Shown in pieces: positions 1-13,209 of a stretch of 64,000 bases of DNA. The stretch covers positions 43,473,327 to 43,537,326 of the forward strand of contig CM049308.1 in assembly GCA_026874595.1 (NCBI GenBank), given 5' to 3'. The translations under genes were made by a program, and so were the position numbers. The stretch comes from Sipunculus nudus (Eukaryota; Annelida; Sipuncula; Golfingiida; Sipunculidae). Numbering within the stretch: position 1 is the stretch's first letter; each line of letters opens with the position of its first letter. Under the pieces are notes generated by a model. The model made no database searches. It was not told the origin of the DNA and saw only the letters and a list, made by a program, of their open reading frames with translations.

Positions 1-25
1 GTCTTTGATGAGTTTCTGTTATTAT

Positions 26-800
26 GGTGCCATTGTAACGGTCATGATTTTGCATGACTATGACATTAAATGACCTAGATTTCGTATGTTTTTGGTCAGA
101 CAGCTTTGAATATGTATACTTTGGCACAGATTATGTTTTTATTTTGGTAAGAAACGAATATATTAAATTTTTTTTTAAATTTTCATTACTATGTTGCCAT
201 CGTAACAGGTCACATGACAACAACTACCAATGGATCAATGGTAAACAAGAATATTCTGAAAGCAGAGGTCCCTGGCTAACTAGAAAATGTTACATTATTA
301 CTGCCTAAAGGGAAATGGGTTTCATTCTGGTCCAGAGGCTATATGATCTTCCCCTATCGTGTATCATGTACGTCTATCATGTCTATGGTGATTTTCTGCC
401 ATTACGCTGTCATTGCAACGGCCATGATTTTGCATGAATGTGAACTTAACTGAACCATATAATATTTGTCATGACTAAGAGAGCTTAAACCATATTTATA
501 CAAACACAGAGATTGTACTTTGATGGTGTGAGTAACAATGCAACTACAGGTTCTCAAATACTAAAAAGTTCCATATTACACTGTTGCCATAGCAACCATG
601 CTAATTATATATGATCTTTACCTAATATAAACCAACTCTTTATTTTTAATTAACTGGAAAGCTTTAAATACACATTTTTACTTACTTAAATTATGTTTCT
701 ATCGAGTTAAGTCAAAAATATGTTTTTATTTCTTACAATCCTGGATTTCGCTTATGCGTTGCCATTGCAACCGCACTTGAGCTCACACCGAACACCACCA
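26..800. repeat. Degenerate ~175-bp tandem repeat with RFX/X-box-like palindromes
   Basis: Five related cores near 26, 193, 406, 583 and 758 follow the pattern GTTGCCATNGYAAC, spaced about 167-213 bp apart. Flanks also repeat: 'catgattttgcatga' follows the cores at 26 and 406, and stretches with 'cagattatgttttt' or 'cagagattgtac' recur. The core at 583-596, GTTGCCATAGCAAC, fits the X-box consensus GTNRCC-N(0-3)-RGYAAC exactly; the others have one or more mismatches. I see no coding capacity. This is probably a decayed dispersed repeat; a regulatory role is only a possibility. Confidence 0.5.
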
Positions 801-2984
801 ATTGAATGGCAAACATGCAGATTATGACAGCTTATTATCCTGGCTAACAGAAAACTAAGTGAAAATTAGTGTCGAAGGGGGGGGGGGGGGGAGTCTACGG
901 TGGCCCACTGTCTATGACTGGGGGAACCATCTAGAATCAATTTCATCTAGCCATCAGTAGGCCTATTTTAGTTAAAATCACACATATCTCAGGAGTCGTT
1001 TAGTATAACAGCCTGTCATTATGCATGTTCATCCATGTTACATAGCTTTCTCATACTCAAGATAGATGGCGCCACCAACAATCATGTATTTACAAAAGAA
1101 AAATGCAATTTGATGCCCTTTTGATGTATCGGCTTGAAATTCTGAATGTTTATAGATCTATAGACTTCCTTTATCTCGTCATAATGACTGCTGGTGGCAC
1201 ATACAATATTTTTATTAGTTTCTTTCATCCGTGCGTCTTGGACATTTAGGCATCTCTGGTGGCACAAATTTGGATGGCCGCCACCTCAGGGGACATTCCA
1301 TGCTTGTCTCACTTTAAGGATGCCTCTCTGATATGTGCTTGTCGACTGCCAAAATTCTGGTTCTATAATTCAGCCAGATAGCACATGGCGATAATTCATG
1401 ATGTTTTAAGTTCGACGATTATACCTCAAACTGCTCCCCCCCCCCCCCCCCCGCACACACGCAGACAAACACAAGAACGGGGATAAACTCATACACTCCT
1501 AGCATAAACCAAAAGCAGCGTTTCAGCACCAAGGGAAAGACGTGGCCAGGTCATATAGGAGCTGATTTCGAAAAAGCAGCTTATCAATATATGTTTGCAC
1601 CAGGTTTAATCCTGGATTTTCAGAATAATCTCCGAGCAGATCTTTAATAAATATTAAGTAAACAACATGTAATTACTGAGAATTTATTATAATATATATG
1701 TTTAAATAACGAAATAAATAATGATTATATTTTCGGCAGGCCGGACATAAATAAGGAGAAACCACTTGTAGCCCTAACCTTTAAAATCAATGACCAGTTC
1801 TTACTGCCATGTCCTTTGAAAACTTGGAGCTATAAATAACAAAGAAAGAGACATCTTTTTATCCGATGTTGCAATTAGCTCAAGTGAAACAGATGATACT
1901 TGCCTCTCAATAAGCAAAACATCCTGCATTATCCCAGATTAAATTTTAAGGCCCTACAAGTCTTTGGGTGAGCTCTCACTCAGTGCCGTGGCATATTCAT
2001 GGATCGTCAATTGCTGAGTCAAGCATGTAAAATAAAAATCCACATTAATAACAGGAACTAATTATTTGACAAAATGCGAGGGAAATTATGTGTAGTGGTC
2101 GTTATAAAAATAAGAAAAGTTAAAAAGGCGTAAGATCTTTTAGTATTTACGACAACCCTACACACATTGGAATCAAGATTTTATACAGTGATTAAGAAAT
2201 CACAGATTTAATTAAAATTGCCTTACCAGGGTAAATCGCGACAGTGGAGTGCCTCAAAAATATCTACTTCCAGCCTTCAGCAATAGTATAATTCTTGCAA
2301 ATATGTCCAACCTTACAGGCGGGGTTAAGATTTTCACCAAGGATGCGCCTTTTGCTCGTTTATAAATTGTTAAAAATTAAATGGAAAGGTATCTATATGA
2401 CGAATGCATTGACTTTATTAAATGTTTACAGAACATTTATGCTTAATTATGGAAATCCATATAAAGTTAATATTTCTTCGAGAATAGTTTTCTAAAAAAA
2501 AATTAGCTGGGAAGACGCTCACCTGAATTCTTCACATTAAAGTTTTCATATTTTTTCTTAAAAGAACTTTTAAGTCAAAGAGTTTAAAACTGCAGGTTTT
2601 AGTACATTAAGATCAATGATTTTTTTTAGAAAAATTAAGTCCAGTTAGTTACTTGAACAATGAAAAGAGAACTGCATAGTCTCTTGATGGATATTCTCCA
2701 TATTATCTCTCACATTATCTGTTCTTAGTCCTCAAAGCCTAGTCATGTGACATTCATTAAAGTGAGCTTATTTAACTTTGTAATCTGGCAGGGAGGAATT
2801 GGGTGCCAAACCATCAAATCAGATTCGTCCATGAAATCCAAAGGATATTGCCCATGAAAGCTCTTAAAAGTCCTAACGGTTACTCAGGTTTTGAGAGGAT
2901 AATATCTAACATTGCTGAGGATCACCACTCTGAGAGCTAGTATGTAGCATTAGAACAAAACGTGGCACTATAGACATTACCGTT
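801..2984. other. Noncoding stretch with G/C homopolymer runs
   Basis: I found no recognisable exon, RNA gene or element ends here. There is a 15-nt G run at 877-891 and a 17-nt C run at 1436-1452, in otherwise AT-rich unique-looking sequence. Confidence 0.4.
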
Positions 2985-3330
2985 ATACTGAATCAGGTAC
3001 AAGAGAAATTCCTCAAGCAAAACAGAAGTGCGCACTACAGCTTAATTGACTTGAGCAAAGCATTTGACACGGTAAGCAAAAAAAAAAAAAAAAAACTATG
3101 GCAAACTTGGAAATGCTACACTGCCAACTTAGGTTACTCAACACATGATCAACCAGCTCCGTGACAGCCAGCTCTGTCTAGTCTCCCAACCGCTGGCATG
3201 ATTGGCATAATCTTATTCTCCATATTATTAAAGTAGGATGCTGGAGCAAGCAGTGAAGATCTTTGACGAATGTGAGGGGTCGATATCAGAGACAGTGCAG
3301 AGCTGGACCCGAAATGCTGTATGATAAAAA
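2985..3330 (+). pseudogene. LINE reverse-transcriptase fragment (RTE/CR1-like), decayed
   Basis: Translation near 2992-3075 gives LNQVQEKFLKQNR, then SLIDLSKAFDTVS. This is RT motif A of non-LTR retrotransposons, including the first catalytic Asp. An A-rich run at 3077-3095 disrupts the frame. Beyond it, a shifted frame reads MINQLRDSQLC near 3146 and MLEQAVKIFDEC near 3239, in the order expected for the segment after motif A. The YxDD box is not seen. It is a short, frameshifted relic with no flanking structure that I can define; the LINE clade is uncertain. Confidence 0.6.
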
Positions 3331-4611
3331 CTGTTAGCTTATAAACTCATGATCATATGAGAGATTCGTGCTTTGTGTCAGTTTTGGGACATATAATAAC
3401 AGATACACTCTGGTAACTGACAATTCTCGGCGGTTCCTGAATTTAAATATAAACAAAGGGCTATATAAAATATGCACTTTAAGGAACATGGCTATAGACA
3501 ATGCAATAATTATACAAATATAACATTACAATACATAAACTTTTAATATATGGCTTTCCTGACATATGTTCTTAATTAACCTGTGTTTATGATACATTTT
3601 TTAATGGTGTAAGTGTTAGTTGGGTGTTCAACATATTCCAATTGCTGTTATCTCTCTCACTGGTAAATAAACCATTTGTTGAGCCTTTCAATCAACATTG
3701 ACAATAATCTGTGATTGGTCCGAGCTAGTTTGTAAATAGTCTCCTTCAAAGTCTTCCAGTGTATGTTGTAAAAGGCCAAGAAAATTATTATTTATATCCA
3801 AGTATGAAACACTTGATTGTTTCGAAAAAAATACCGAGCTACATTCTATTGTATGCAAATGTCGATAAAATTTAATTGATCATCGGTCTAAGATCAATTA
3901 AAATTGTGTTACGTTCCTGCGGTATGGATATAAAACGACGATGATCCCTAAACACAAAACGAATACCATTATGCGTGGCCTCAATTTTGTTGTACAGTCA
4001 TCAGGCGACCCATACCGACATTGGAACTGCCTTATTTCAATACTGAATGTTGGTACTGAGTCAATTCCAGCGGGAAAGCCTATTTTACAGTGTGCATATT
4101 ACCTCCCGAAGTCCCGCAAACTCAAGGTAAGCCTGCTTTTTATTGTGTCTGCCTGTATTTATCCTTGTGTGCTGTTTCAGATTGTTTCATTGGCTGACAT
4201 AGTTCGCTTGGTAACTGTAAGAGTTTTGTTATACCAACGTTTTACAACAATAACCCATGGAAGCCATTCATTCCCGTATATGCAAGCAAGCAATGTTATA
4301 CGGTCTGTTGAATCCACGGTTGTCGAATACACGTCTTCCCAGTGGTCAATATTGCTACTGACTGAGTGTTTGCAGATATGCTAGAAATTTTACGGCTATA
4401 TTGATTCATTCTTGCTACAGGGTAAAATATTACAATTGATAATTTGTAGATATTTCCAGCTTGCTTTCAGATGACTCAGATGCACTCCACATTATTTAGA
4501 TAAGTAGAATACTAAAACAGTAATTCTCAAGGGACTTTTTGGCCTACTGGCCAATATTTCTAATTAAGCTCGTCCCGTTTTTGATCAATCCAAAGTCTGT
4601 TTTGTTTATTG
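3331..4611. other. Noncoding stretch; weak single open frame only
   Basis: AT-rich sequence without recognisable genes. The frame opening at 3941 runs 62 codons to a donor-like AAG|gtaagc near 4127, with a TATAAAA at 3929. It matches no family I know and has no partner exon nearby. Confidence 0.35.
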
Positions 4612-4619
4612 GTCTCTGT

Positions 4620-6953
4620 CAGACCTGGGAGCCAGCCGTTGACCTGTAAATCGGCTGGCTCGAAGAAAAAATGGCTGGCTAGCAGGCTGAGCCGGCTCAG
4701 GTCTAAAAACAATGATGATGGCTGAGTGGACAACGTTGTGGCTGGCTAGCCGGCTGAGCCGTAATGAGCCAAATATTTAATGGACAAAATGTTGTCTCAG
4801 TCTAATGCAAATATATTTATATGTACAATAATATGAAACAAATTTAACGAATATTTTAAAAAGGTAATTACCCTTTGGATAAATTAATTTTATTCAATAT
4901 CACGCCAGGCGTGTAAAAGGGCAGTGAGTGGTTACGTGAAGGATTGGGTTACCCCATTGTGTTTTCAGATCTGACAATAGGCCTATAGCGTGTTTTGGTG
5001 AAGCTGAAACGCTTATTTGATCAGATGAAAATTGTTATGATTTTCCTCATTTCTTTTGACAGACGCTGGGTACACATAGATAATTTGATCTCAACTGATA
5101 TAACGTTACATTCTAAAAGCATCTTGGAAAATCGAAGGTTTCAATTCAGCCATTGAGACATATATGTTTGCATTCGCTGAGCAACTGTTTTCGTGCGCTC
5201 ACTTGCATGACAGTTATTATTATTATTATTTAAGTATATTAAAGTGCCAAATTCACTGTTTTAAATACAATAGCTCTAAGGCACTGTACACAGTAAAATA
5301 CATTAAGATGATAAAAAAAAGAATTTGAGAGACAGATAATACAATAAAAATGACTAAAAATTAGATACGCAGAAAACTGAATAAACGACAATCCAAACAA
5401 AGTGGATGATAACGGCTAATAATATGCCAACTGGAAAAGGTGTGTTTTCAGTAGTCTTTTTCAACCGGATAATCGTTTTTCGTTTGCCGAACTTTAAGTG
5501 TCATGGCTGGACGTACTGTTTACTTCTATTTTTAACTGTTTCACATGGGGTTATGAAAAAAAGGGCAGGACATTTTGTGACTATATATTATGTTACGCCA
5601 CCGGTCCACCAGGATGGCATTTGTGCCTATATATATAGCGTTCAGAAAGTCATGCTTCTTCCGCGAGTGTCTCTTAATAAATCAAAACATTTGGTAATAA
5701 TTAATAATGGAAAAAATGTCATTTGAGGAGGGAGAGAGGTGATATAATCGTACAAAATCGAACCCCAACCAAACAGTTTTTTATAATAATCATGAAAATT
5801 TGATTACTCAAAACACATTTTGTGAATTGTTTTTGATGTAATGTGAACAGACCAACTCACTGCCACAACCAGGAAATCCCTGATTCCATTTGGCCTAGAC
5901 TAAGATCGACATGTTTTTTTCCTGCGCTGAACTTTCCCGGTGGCAATTATTGTATACGTAATTTGTCACGTGTCTTAATTGAAATATGAATTCTGTCATG
6001 GATTTTCGCAGTTGTCAACCTCAATCATCTCCGTGACCTCTGTGACCCTTGATATGTTCATGTGGCATCATGTTTATCAGTGGTTAAAGCAGCCGGTGTC
6101 TGCAGCTGTTTGACACTGATTTGGTCTCGCGTTTAACTTCAAATTGCAAACCAATCAGACTCGCTTAAAAGTTTAGTTTCCGCTCAAGGATTTTATATAA
6201 TGACATTTATCCATAGGTGTTTACACGAATGACATTTGTAGCATGATTAAAATATGAGGTAGTTATGAGCGATCGCTTGCTGCCGATATCGTTTCACGGT
6301 TAAACGTATACTAAAATGGCTAATATTGGCTGGAAACAATGATAACAAAAATGCATGCATATTTTTTCCATACATATAACAGCTTTTTCCTGTGGTTTTC
6401 ATTTATTCCTGAATGTTATCCGAGCAGTATATCATTTTTTTTAAATATTGCACATCGACCTCGATTAATTTAAACGATCAAGCATCAATATCTGACTGAA
6501 TAAACCTGGGAATGATCTGGGTTCTGGCACTTTTTGTCTTCATTTCTGAGCAACCGGGGTAAGAGAAACGCCCTTGATCAAACGGGGAATATGCCAGTTA
6601 TCCGGTCTGAAAAAAGGGGATTGCGGGAACCTTGCTAACTGTCTAACATAATGACTTACAACTTTCACAAAATTAATCATGCATTACCATTGCGAAGCCA
6701 TGCAGCTCGGTGAAATCTGCTGGAGACTGGTTCGTGTTAACATGTTACTGTAGTAACTGTTTACAAGCTGAAGTATGCAAGCGAATATCCTTTTTTTTCA
6801 TCAGCGTATCAGTATTTCACCGGCGGCTTAGCTGGTGTTTAATAAACTGCGGCGGCTGGCGCAATTCGGCGGCTTAAGAAAACTATCGGCGGCGGCTTGC
6901 TTATAAAATAAACGGCGGCGGCTGGCGCAATTCGGCGGCGGCTCCCTGGTCTG
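4620..6953. mobile_element. hAT-like non-autonomous DNA transposon, 2334 bp
   Basis: The left end is CAGACCTGGGAGCC (4620-4633). The right end, read inward, is CAGACCAGGGAGCC (complement of 6940-6953), 13/14 identical. Both ends abut a perfect 8-bp direct repeat GTCTCTGT (4612-4619 and 6954-6961), the target-site duplication length typical of the hAT superfamily. GC-rich subterminal blocks lie inside both ends: ggctggct-type motifs at 4640-4765 and cggcggcggctggcg-type at 6825-6945. The 2-kb interior has no transposase that I can recognise (no BED finger or hAT dimerisation region), so it is probably non-autonomous. The perfect TSD suggests a fairly recent insertion, although the interior composition is ordinary AT-rich sequence. 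Confidence 0.8.
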
Positions 6954-7008
6954 GTCTCTGTTGTATTTAATATAATAAAACAGTTTCTTTGTTACAGCAC
7001 TGTATTCT

Positions 7009-7032
7009 CTCTCTCCCTCTCTCTCTCTCTGT
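7009..7032. repeat. (CT)n microsatellite
   Basis: Run of ctctctccctctctctctct just beyond the right flank of the hAT-like element. Confidence 0.8.
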
Positions 7033-7066
7033 TTTACATTGAACATATGCTAGGACGTAGGATATA

Positions 7067-7246
7067 CAGTTACATCGTTGTGTCGATGTCGAAGGACCCT
7101 CAGGAAACTTTGACACATCCATGGTTCGACAGAAGAGGGTTTATTTGGTAATAATTTAACCAGAGTTGTCCGGAATATCGAGTCTGTAACTTCGACATAA
7201 GCGGGGTATTCGACTTAAGCGAGTTCGACACAACGAGGTTTCACTG
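7067..7246. mobile_element. 180-bp pogo/Tc1-like MITE with TA target duplication
   Basis: The left end CAGTTACATCGTTGTGTCGA and the right end (read inward) CAGTGAAACCTCGTTGTGTC form terminal inverted repeats. Each is flanked by TA (7065-7066 and 7247-7248). The ends match the longer family members at 42350-43023 and 43736-45811. The CAGT start, TA duplication and AACCTCGTTG motif resemble the pogo/Tigger branch of Tc1/mariner. No coding capacity. Confidence 0.75.
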
Positions 7247-7248
7247 TA

Positions 7249-10166
7249 TGTTTTTCGGCCTGTCTCTCCCTCTCTCTCTTATACATTTGACATGTGGTAG
7301 GACGTATGATATATACTTTGCTCTGTCTCTCTCTATAAATCTGTCTGTTCATCTTTACATGTGCTGTATTATCATTGTTCGTCTCTATGGTCCTTTCATT
7401 ATCCATTGTTCCTGCATATTAAGAATAATATTAATGATTATTTAAGTTAAGGTAAAATATATAGCAAAACATGTTTTCAGTAAACCATAAGGGGAATTAA
7501 TATTTAAAATATTACATAAGTTTCATAATAATCATTTTCATATTATCTGAATGAACAGAAGTAATTTTTTTCGTGAAGGAAGCGTTCGGATCAGAACCAG
7601 GTAAAAAATCTGTAGATGACAGTGTCGTCTTAGTAATACTAAAAATCCATCGCAAGATGTCCATCCCAGAGGATATTCTCAGTAATAATGAAGACAAATG
7701 TTAACATCCTGATCCCAACTTATTTTAAAATTCCACCAAGCTTTATTTGCCTATAAGATCAATCTCTCTATATATATACTATCCTAGGAACTCTTCAAAT
7801 CCTAACAATGCCATCTAAAAAAATCAAATACAGACTGAGAATAAACCCCTCACTCAAACGGAGAAAAATAAAGGGTAACAGTTTATAAAGTAAAACATGA
7901 TAAACGGGCCGAATGTTACGCAGTGTATAATTATTTCTATTTCTTTTTGCGTCATGTATAGGCCCAGGCTTATACAAAACTATGAAAGTCACTTTGATAA
8001 AGGATGTCTTTGTTCCATTACACATGAATATAAACGTCGTGAGTTAGCTAATATCGACAATCATTGTCATGAATGGGTATAATTATATACGCATGTGTCT
8101 TATCTGAAGGAATACTCTCATCTGTGGAAATGACGGATGTGACAAAATGTGGTCTACAAATATACTGTCACGCGCAGTCGCAGGTACCATATAAACATTA
8201 CAAGAACTGAGGGAGCCAGAGCAGAGACTCTAATACCGTGAAAAGGTTCCAGAAGGAACCTTGGTTCTAGCTGTTTAGGGTCTGAAAAGGACCTTCAATT
8301 ATCTTAATTTTTCAAAGAGTGTTATTGATTTACACATTTGGGTAAAATAAAACCTTGTCATGTTTGATTGTTGGTTTATTTTATAATGTGGTTATTATAG
8401 CGGGTTGAGTACAAAAGCCGGGGGCAAAAAGCAGGTAACACTACCCGGTGCACAGCGCTGTTCTCATGAACTAGTTTAGAATTTTATTGCAATTATCCTA
8501 AAGGTAGAATTACTGCCTCAAAAGCACCTCTTTTATACGCTTTTATAGTTGTGTGTGTGACTAAACAGGTCTGTTTACCTTTAAAAGAATGCCGGAACAG
8601 GGTACAGAACTTGCGCATGCGCCACAATTCCAAAAACAAGAAGGAGAAACATGAGGGAAAAATACCGGTTGAAATCTTGAAAAGGTATGATTTGTGATGT
8701 TGCACGGTACGATCACAAATGAGGCGGCAAGAGCGCCGTGTTTATGTGATGTGCCACTGATCACGTCCGATCCAAGTTTATTTCCATTTGTGCACAAGAG
8801 TAAGCAAACGGTTTACGAACAAAATATCGGTAGGTATAATAATATTTCAAAGAGAAAACAAGATACTTCACGTGTATTTAACATGCCTGGTATGTGAATA
8901 GGTCCCTTTAAGGAACTCAATCTTGCAAAGCGGCTTTCAAAAAGTATCTGTGATCGATTGGTGCGATTCCCAGTTATATTAAAATAACTGGATACTTAAA
9001 GTTCCCCTTTCTGGTATTTATATAACTGGTATGTCACTTTAATCCGTATAGGATATTTTGTACGTAAATAATCAAGATGTAATATCCCTTTACTGATAAA
9101 AAACTTGTGACCTTTCCAGGAACAATATGTTGGGACACTGAGGTACGCTGGTTTGTCGATGATAATGTTGTGAAATATTTCCATTTATTGTCTAATAGTA
9201 TCCCAAACGCTCGGCTCCATTATATACAGTCTGGGCGAAGTATTTGGGATGTGACTGGTGCATAGTATACAATACGTGAATATTGTGAGGTTGACGGTCA
9301 AATGCAGTAGAGCAGCTCGTCAGGCCGTAACGCTTATCAAGCGCATGAGCATTGTGTAAACGCATACACATCACTCCTAAACTAGCCGTGACAAGCCGAC
9401 TCAGAAGGGAATGATACGTGGGCTGGTAAGCCTATGACAGCCAATAACCTGGCTAGTCAGAGGGCCGATATGGCGCTACCCTTAAGCACGCTTGAACGAA
9501 CACTCGTTTTCAAAAGATTAGGTTAGACTTGACGTTTGTTGAGATGCCATTGAATCTGATGGTCATAAAAGACTCTCCTTACACGGTAAATTAATTCGAC
9601 AATTGTCTAAAGCTTGTAAAATATCACGCATGGGTTGTGGGATAAGTGTAAATCTGCCGAAATGGCATTATTGCTTTTATATATGGTGTTTTTGTCCTGA
9701 AAACGAACAGTTCTTATTTTTATTGCTGAGAGGTTAACTTAACAGATAAAGCAGCTCAGTAACATCCTTCGCACGGTATAACTGCATGTAATGCCTAAGT
9801 TTACTGAGGATTTAAGCTTTAATGTTTTAAAGTGTATTATTATTATCATTAATAGCAGAAGTAGTAGTAGTGGTAGTAGTAGTAATAGTAATTATAGTTC
9901 TGGCAGTAGTAGCTATTATTAAAATAATCTCACGGTATATTCCATGGAAACTTTAGAAATGCTCAAACTTGTACTAGCATTAAATGGGCCCTTTATAAGG
10001 TTCAACTCATATCTATACACGAAATTGAATATGAGCTAATGTTTCTCAGATATTACATATTTATACTTAGTAACTGGGCGTGTGGTCTTTATTAGGTCTA
10101 AATGATACATATGTTACCATTAAGTGATTTAATCAATGTTTTTGTATGAATTTGCACTCCCTCTAA
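7249..10166. other. Noncoding stretch
   Basis: No gene, RNA or element boundary recognised. Notable items are an 'aaggttcc aga ggaacctt' hairpin near 8243 and a degenerate (AGT)n trinucleotide tract at 9855-9930. Confidence 0.4.
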
Positions 10167-11350
10167 TAGTCCAGGGTCAGTTGTCAAGTTATAGACTCCC
10201 GTGGGATTTTATTGAAGAAAGCTGGCAACATACATCATTTTAAAGCTTATAACCTCAGCAATAATGTGACTGTTTACAAAGCTCAGAAGGAGTTCGCGAT
10301 GCAAAATAAACTTATTCAAATGGAAATATTCCATTATTTTACAGTATATTACACCTATGGCTTTTTACATGGTTGTTGGATGCGGGTTATTTCAAATAGT
10401 CTGTTGCCGCACATTTCATACAATTCAACAAACATATAGAGTTTAAACCATAAATTTGAATTTGCAACTACTTATTTTACAATTTGGATGTGTTTGTGTT
10501 CAGTTCAGTGTTCGGTTCAGTGCTTTGACCCTGAGTTTTGACCTTAACCTTGAGTGATGACCTTATTACTCAGGAACGTTTATCCTCAAATAAAAAGAAC
10601 TGCTGTCCAAGGACATGCCGCAGGAGGTAATTCTTGGGCTTTCATTTTCTTTAAATTATTCTATAAATCCCCCCCCCCCCCCAAAAAAAAAGTCACGACT
10701 TTGACCTTATCTTTTGATCTTGCATTTACGAGAAAATTGCAATAAAGATTTACATATTGATATGATTTTCAGTTTTAACACAATGTATGATGCTTGCTTT
10801 CCTCATGAATTCCCAGAGTAATAACAAGATAGGGAAAATAAGGAAAATAATTTAAAAAGTCATGATCTTGACCTTGTTTATTGAATTTTATCTTACAAAA
10901 AATGTGGCAGCATACGTTTGTAGACTGATAAGGTTATAAGCTTTAAAATGATGCATATTGTCAGTTATTTTCACGAAGTTCCCAAGGAATGACAACTGGC
11001 CATTAAAATTTCAATAAATATCAATACCTGCAACCATGACCTTGTTTGGTGACCTTGGAACTGTTAAGGGAAAACTGCAACGTAGATTTTGAGACTGATA
11101 ATGTTAAAATCTTAAAAATTATATATGTTGCCAGTTATTTTCAAGAAATTCCGATGGAATGACAACTGACACTGGTTAAATTCAAAATATATTATAAGCC
11201 ATGACCTTGACCTTGTTTGGTGATCTTTAAAGTGTAGGAAAAAAATGGCAACATGGATTTTCAGATTGCTCAGGTAATAAGCTTTAAAATGATGTATGTT
11301 GCCAGCTTTCTTCATGAAATTCCCGCGGAATGACAACTGATCCTGGACTA
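10167..11350. mobile_element. Inverted-repeat (foldback/Harbinger-like) element, 1184 bp
   Basis: The left ~95 bp (10167-10262) and right ~95 bp (11258-11350) are inverted copies: both read TAGTCCAGG, then TCAGTTGTC, then GAAGAAAGCTGGCAACATAC, then TTTTAAAGCTTA moving inward. A TAA trinucleotide flanks each end (10164-10166 and 11351-11353), compatible with the TWA duplication of PIF/Harbinger elements. The right half also holds about three tandem ~165-bp copies of the terminal motif (near 10930, 11095 and 11260), so the array grew from the terminal repeat. A 14-nt C run followed by A8 lies at 10669-10690. No transposase seen. Confidence 0.6.
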
Positions 11351-11778
11351 TAACCAGAAACTCTACTCAGAAACAATTAATTCATAGCGGAACGAGCTTG
11401 ATATTAATTATACTAATATCCTATTGAAATGTGTACAGATATAAAAAGATACTCTTTCTTTATGAGAAAAAAATTAAACAAGAAATCTGCAGTCAAATGA
11501 ATACAGGCCCCCGCCATGTGGGCATTCACTTAGTCTGCCCATGTTCTCAGGTTCTTTCGTAAAAAGTGACTGTAGAGTTGTGACTATTCCTTAATGACGT
11601 TCCTTGATCCGGATCATGCGCCAAATCCACACCAAATTCTTTTCGTTTCTTCCTTGGCCTATTCCCGAAATGTTCTGTAAATTTGAGGAGTTTCTGTTCA
11701 TGATTTCGTGAGTTATGTTGTAAACAAACCCACACACACACAAATTTGAGCGAACGCATACTCATCTGACGGAGACAG

Positions 11779-12020
11779 TAAAGTCGATGCTCTGTCATAT
11801 GTTTATTGATATTATTAATACAATAACATATTAATATATCAACATTATCAATGAATGATTAATTGAGATCTGACGAATTATATATTTACCTAATTACCGT
11901 AAAGTCGATGCTCTGTCATATGTTTATTGATAATATTAATACAATATCATATTAATATATCAACATTATCAATGAATGATTAATTGAGATCTGACGAATT
12001 ATATATTTACCTAATTACCG
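11779..12020. repeat. 121-bp tandem duplication
   Basis: Two near-identical copies, each starting 'taaagtcgatgctctgtcat' (11779 and 11900), with only a few substitutions. Recent duplication of an AT-rich noncoding segment. Confidence 0.85.
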
Positions 12021-12189
12021 AAAATATTTTGGTAAATATATACCGGTGCGAATTATATTGGTGTATAGCCTGTAAATGATTGATCAATAAAATTTAGTTA
12101 TTTACGCATGGGCATAAAAGCGGGCTTCAGTATGTGAATATTGAACAAAACTTTTTGTTATGTAACTACAACAGCTTGGTGTGATGTGT

Positions 12190-12450
12190 GATGACTCCCG
12201 CAACCTATTGCCTTGAAACTTTTTATACTGTCGCCTTCGACAAATATCCCGGAAAACATGACGACATGGGTACTGGTAGTATTTACAGACTACACGTGTT
12301 CTGTTTGACAGAGCTCTGTCAAATTGCTTGACGCTTTACACTGTTTAAGGTCACCTGATTGGTTGTTCTTTAGTCCCATGCTTATGTTTATTCATTGAAT
12401 GAATATGCGATTAAGGTCGCATAGAGTTCGTGGATAGGTCAATTATGATG
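12190..12450 (+). repeat. Dispersed repeat, copy 1 (inverted partner at 25.03-25.33 kb)
   Basis: Shares 'atcccggaaaacatg', 'gggtactggta', 'cagactaca.gtgttctgttt', and 'cgcatattcattcaatgaat' read on the other strand, with 25030-25330 in opposite orientation. Noncoding; an unclassified repeat family. Confidence 0.65.
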
Positions 12451-12988
12451 TTCTCCAACGCAACCATATGTCCTTTCGTCCACAACGTCATCCATAGACA
12501 GTAACGTTTTTAGACGTATACCGTACCGTATTTGACGTAATAAGCGCCCGTAGCAAGCAATCAAAAGTGATCATTCCTTTTCAGTCTCTAATAAGCTTAG
12601 TCATAAGTTCTTTAATATGTGCAAATGGCGACCATGGATACAGGAAACGATTTCGACATCGTAGGGTGCACGACAGATCTGGCACGAAATCACTGGCATG
12701 GTCAGTAGTTCAAGTCAAAGACGTGACACGTAATGACAGATTTGAACAGTAATGTGAACGGATAGAAACTCACACATCCTAAAATTGAGGCGCAAGGTCC
12801 GTTTATTAGTTCGAATACGGTATGTAAACATATGTGTGTATGTGAGTCGTAAAATCTTATTAGGCTTGTAAACAGATTGTTTACAGCGTATAACACACTA
12901 TTCGGGGTACTTTCTGATATGATATTAAAGAAGGTGGTCAAAATGAATCGTTGGCGCCAGTTTTTTTCCCCCTAGAAAATGACATTTC

Positions 12989-13028
12989 TTCTTGATGTAG
13001 CGTACCTGAAGGTAGGCCACATCAAGAA
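12989..13028. repeat. Small hairpin
   Basis: TTCTTGATGT (12989) pairs with ACATCAAGAA (ending 13028), with a nested TACC/GGTA stem. Function unknown. Confidence 0.5.
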
Positions 13029-13209
13029 AAAGCACAACAAATGGACTTGTAAATTGTCCATTCACACAGCAATCCTTATACTTAGTAATACAGCGATTGG
13101 TCTAATTAAAATTGACTAAACAACGTGTATTTAACATAAAGATAAAGAATTAATGATATTCATTAACAGGAGTAAGCCGCTTTACCACGTTTTATAAAAT
13201 ACTTCTTAT

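Noticed and set aside
3941-4384. 147-codon open frame, possible first exon (TATAAAA upstream, AAG|gtaagc inside)
   Set aside because: No recognised domain, no partner exon, and TATA and donor motifs are common by chance in AT-rich DNA.
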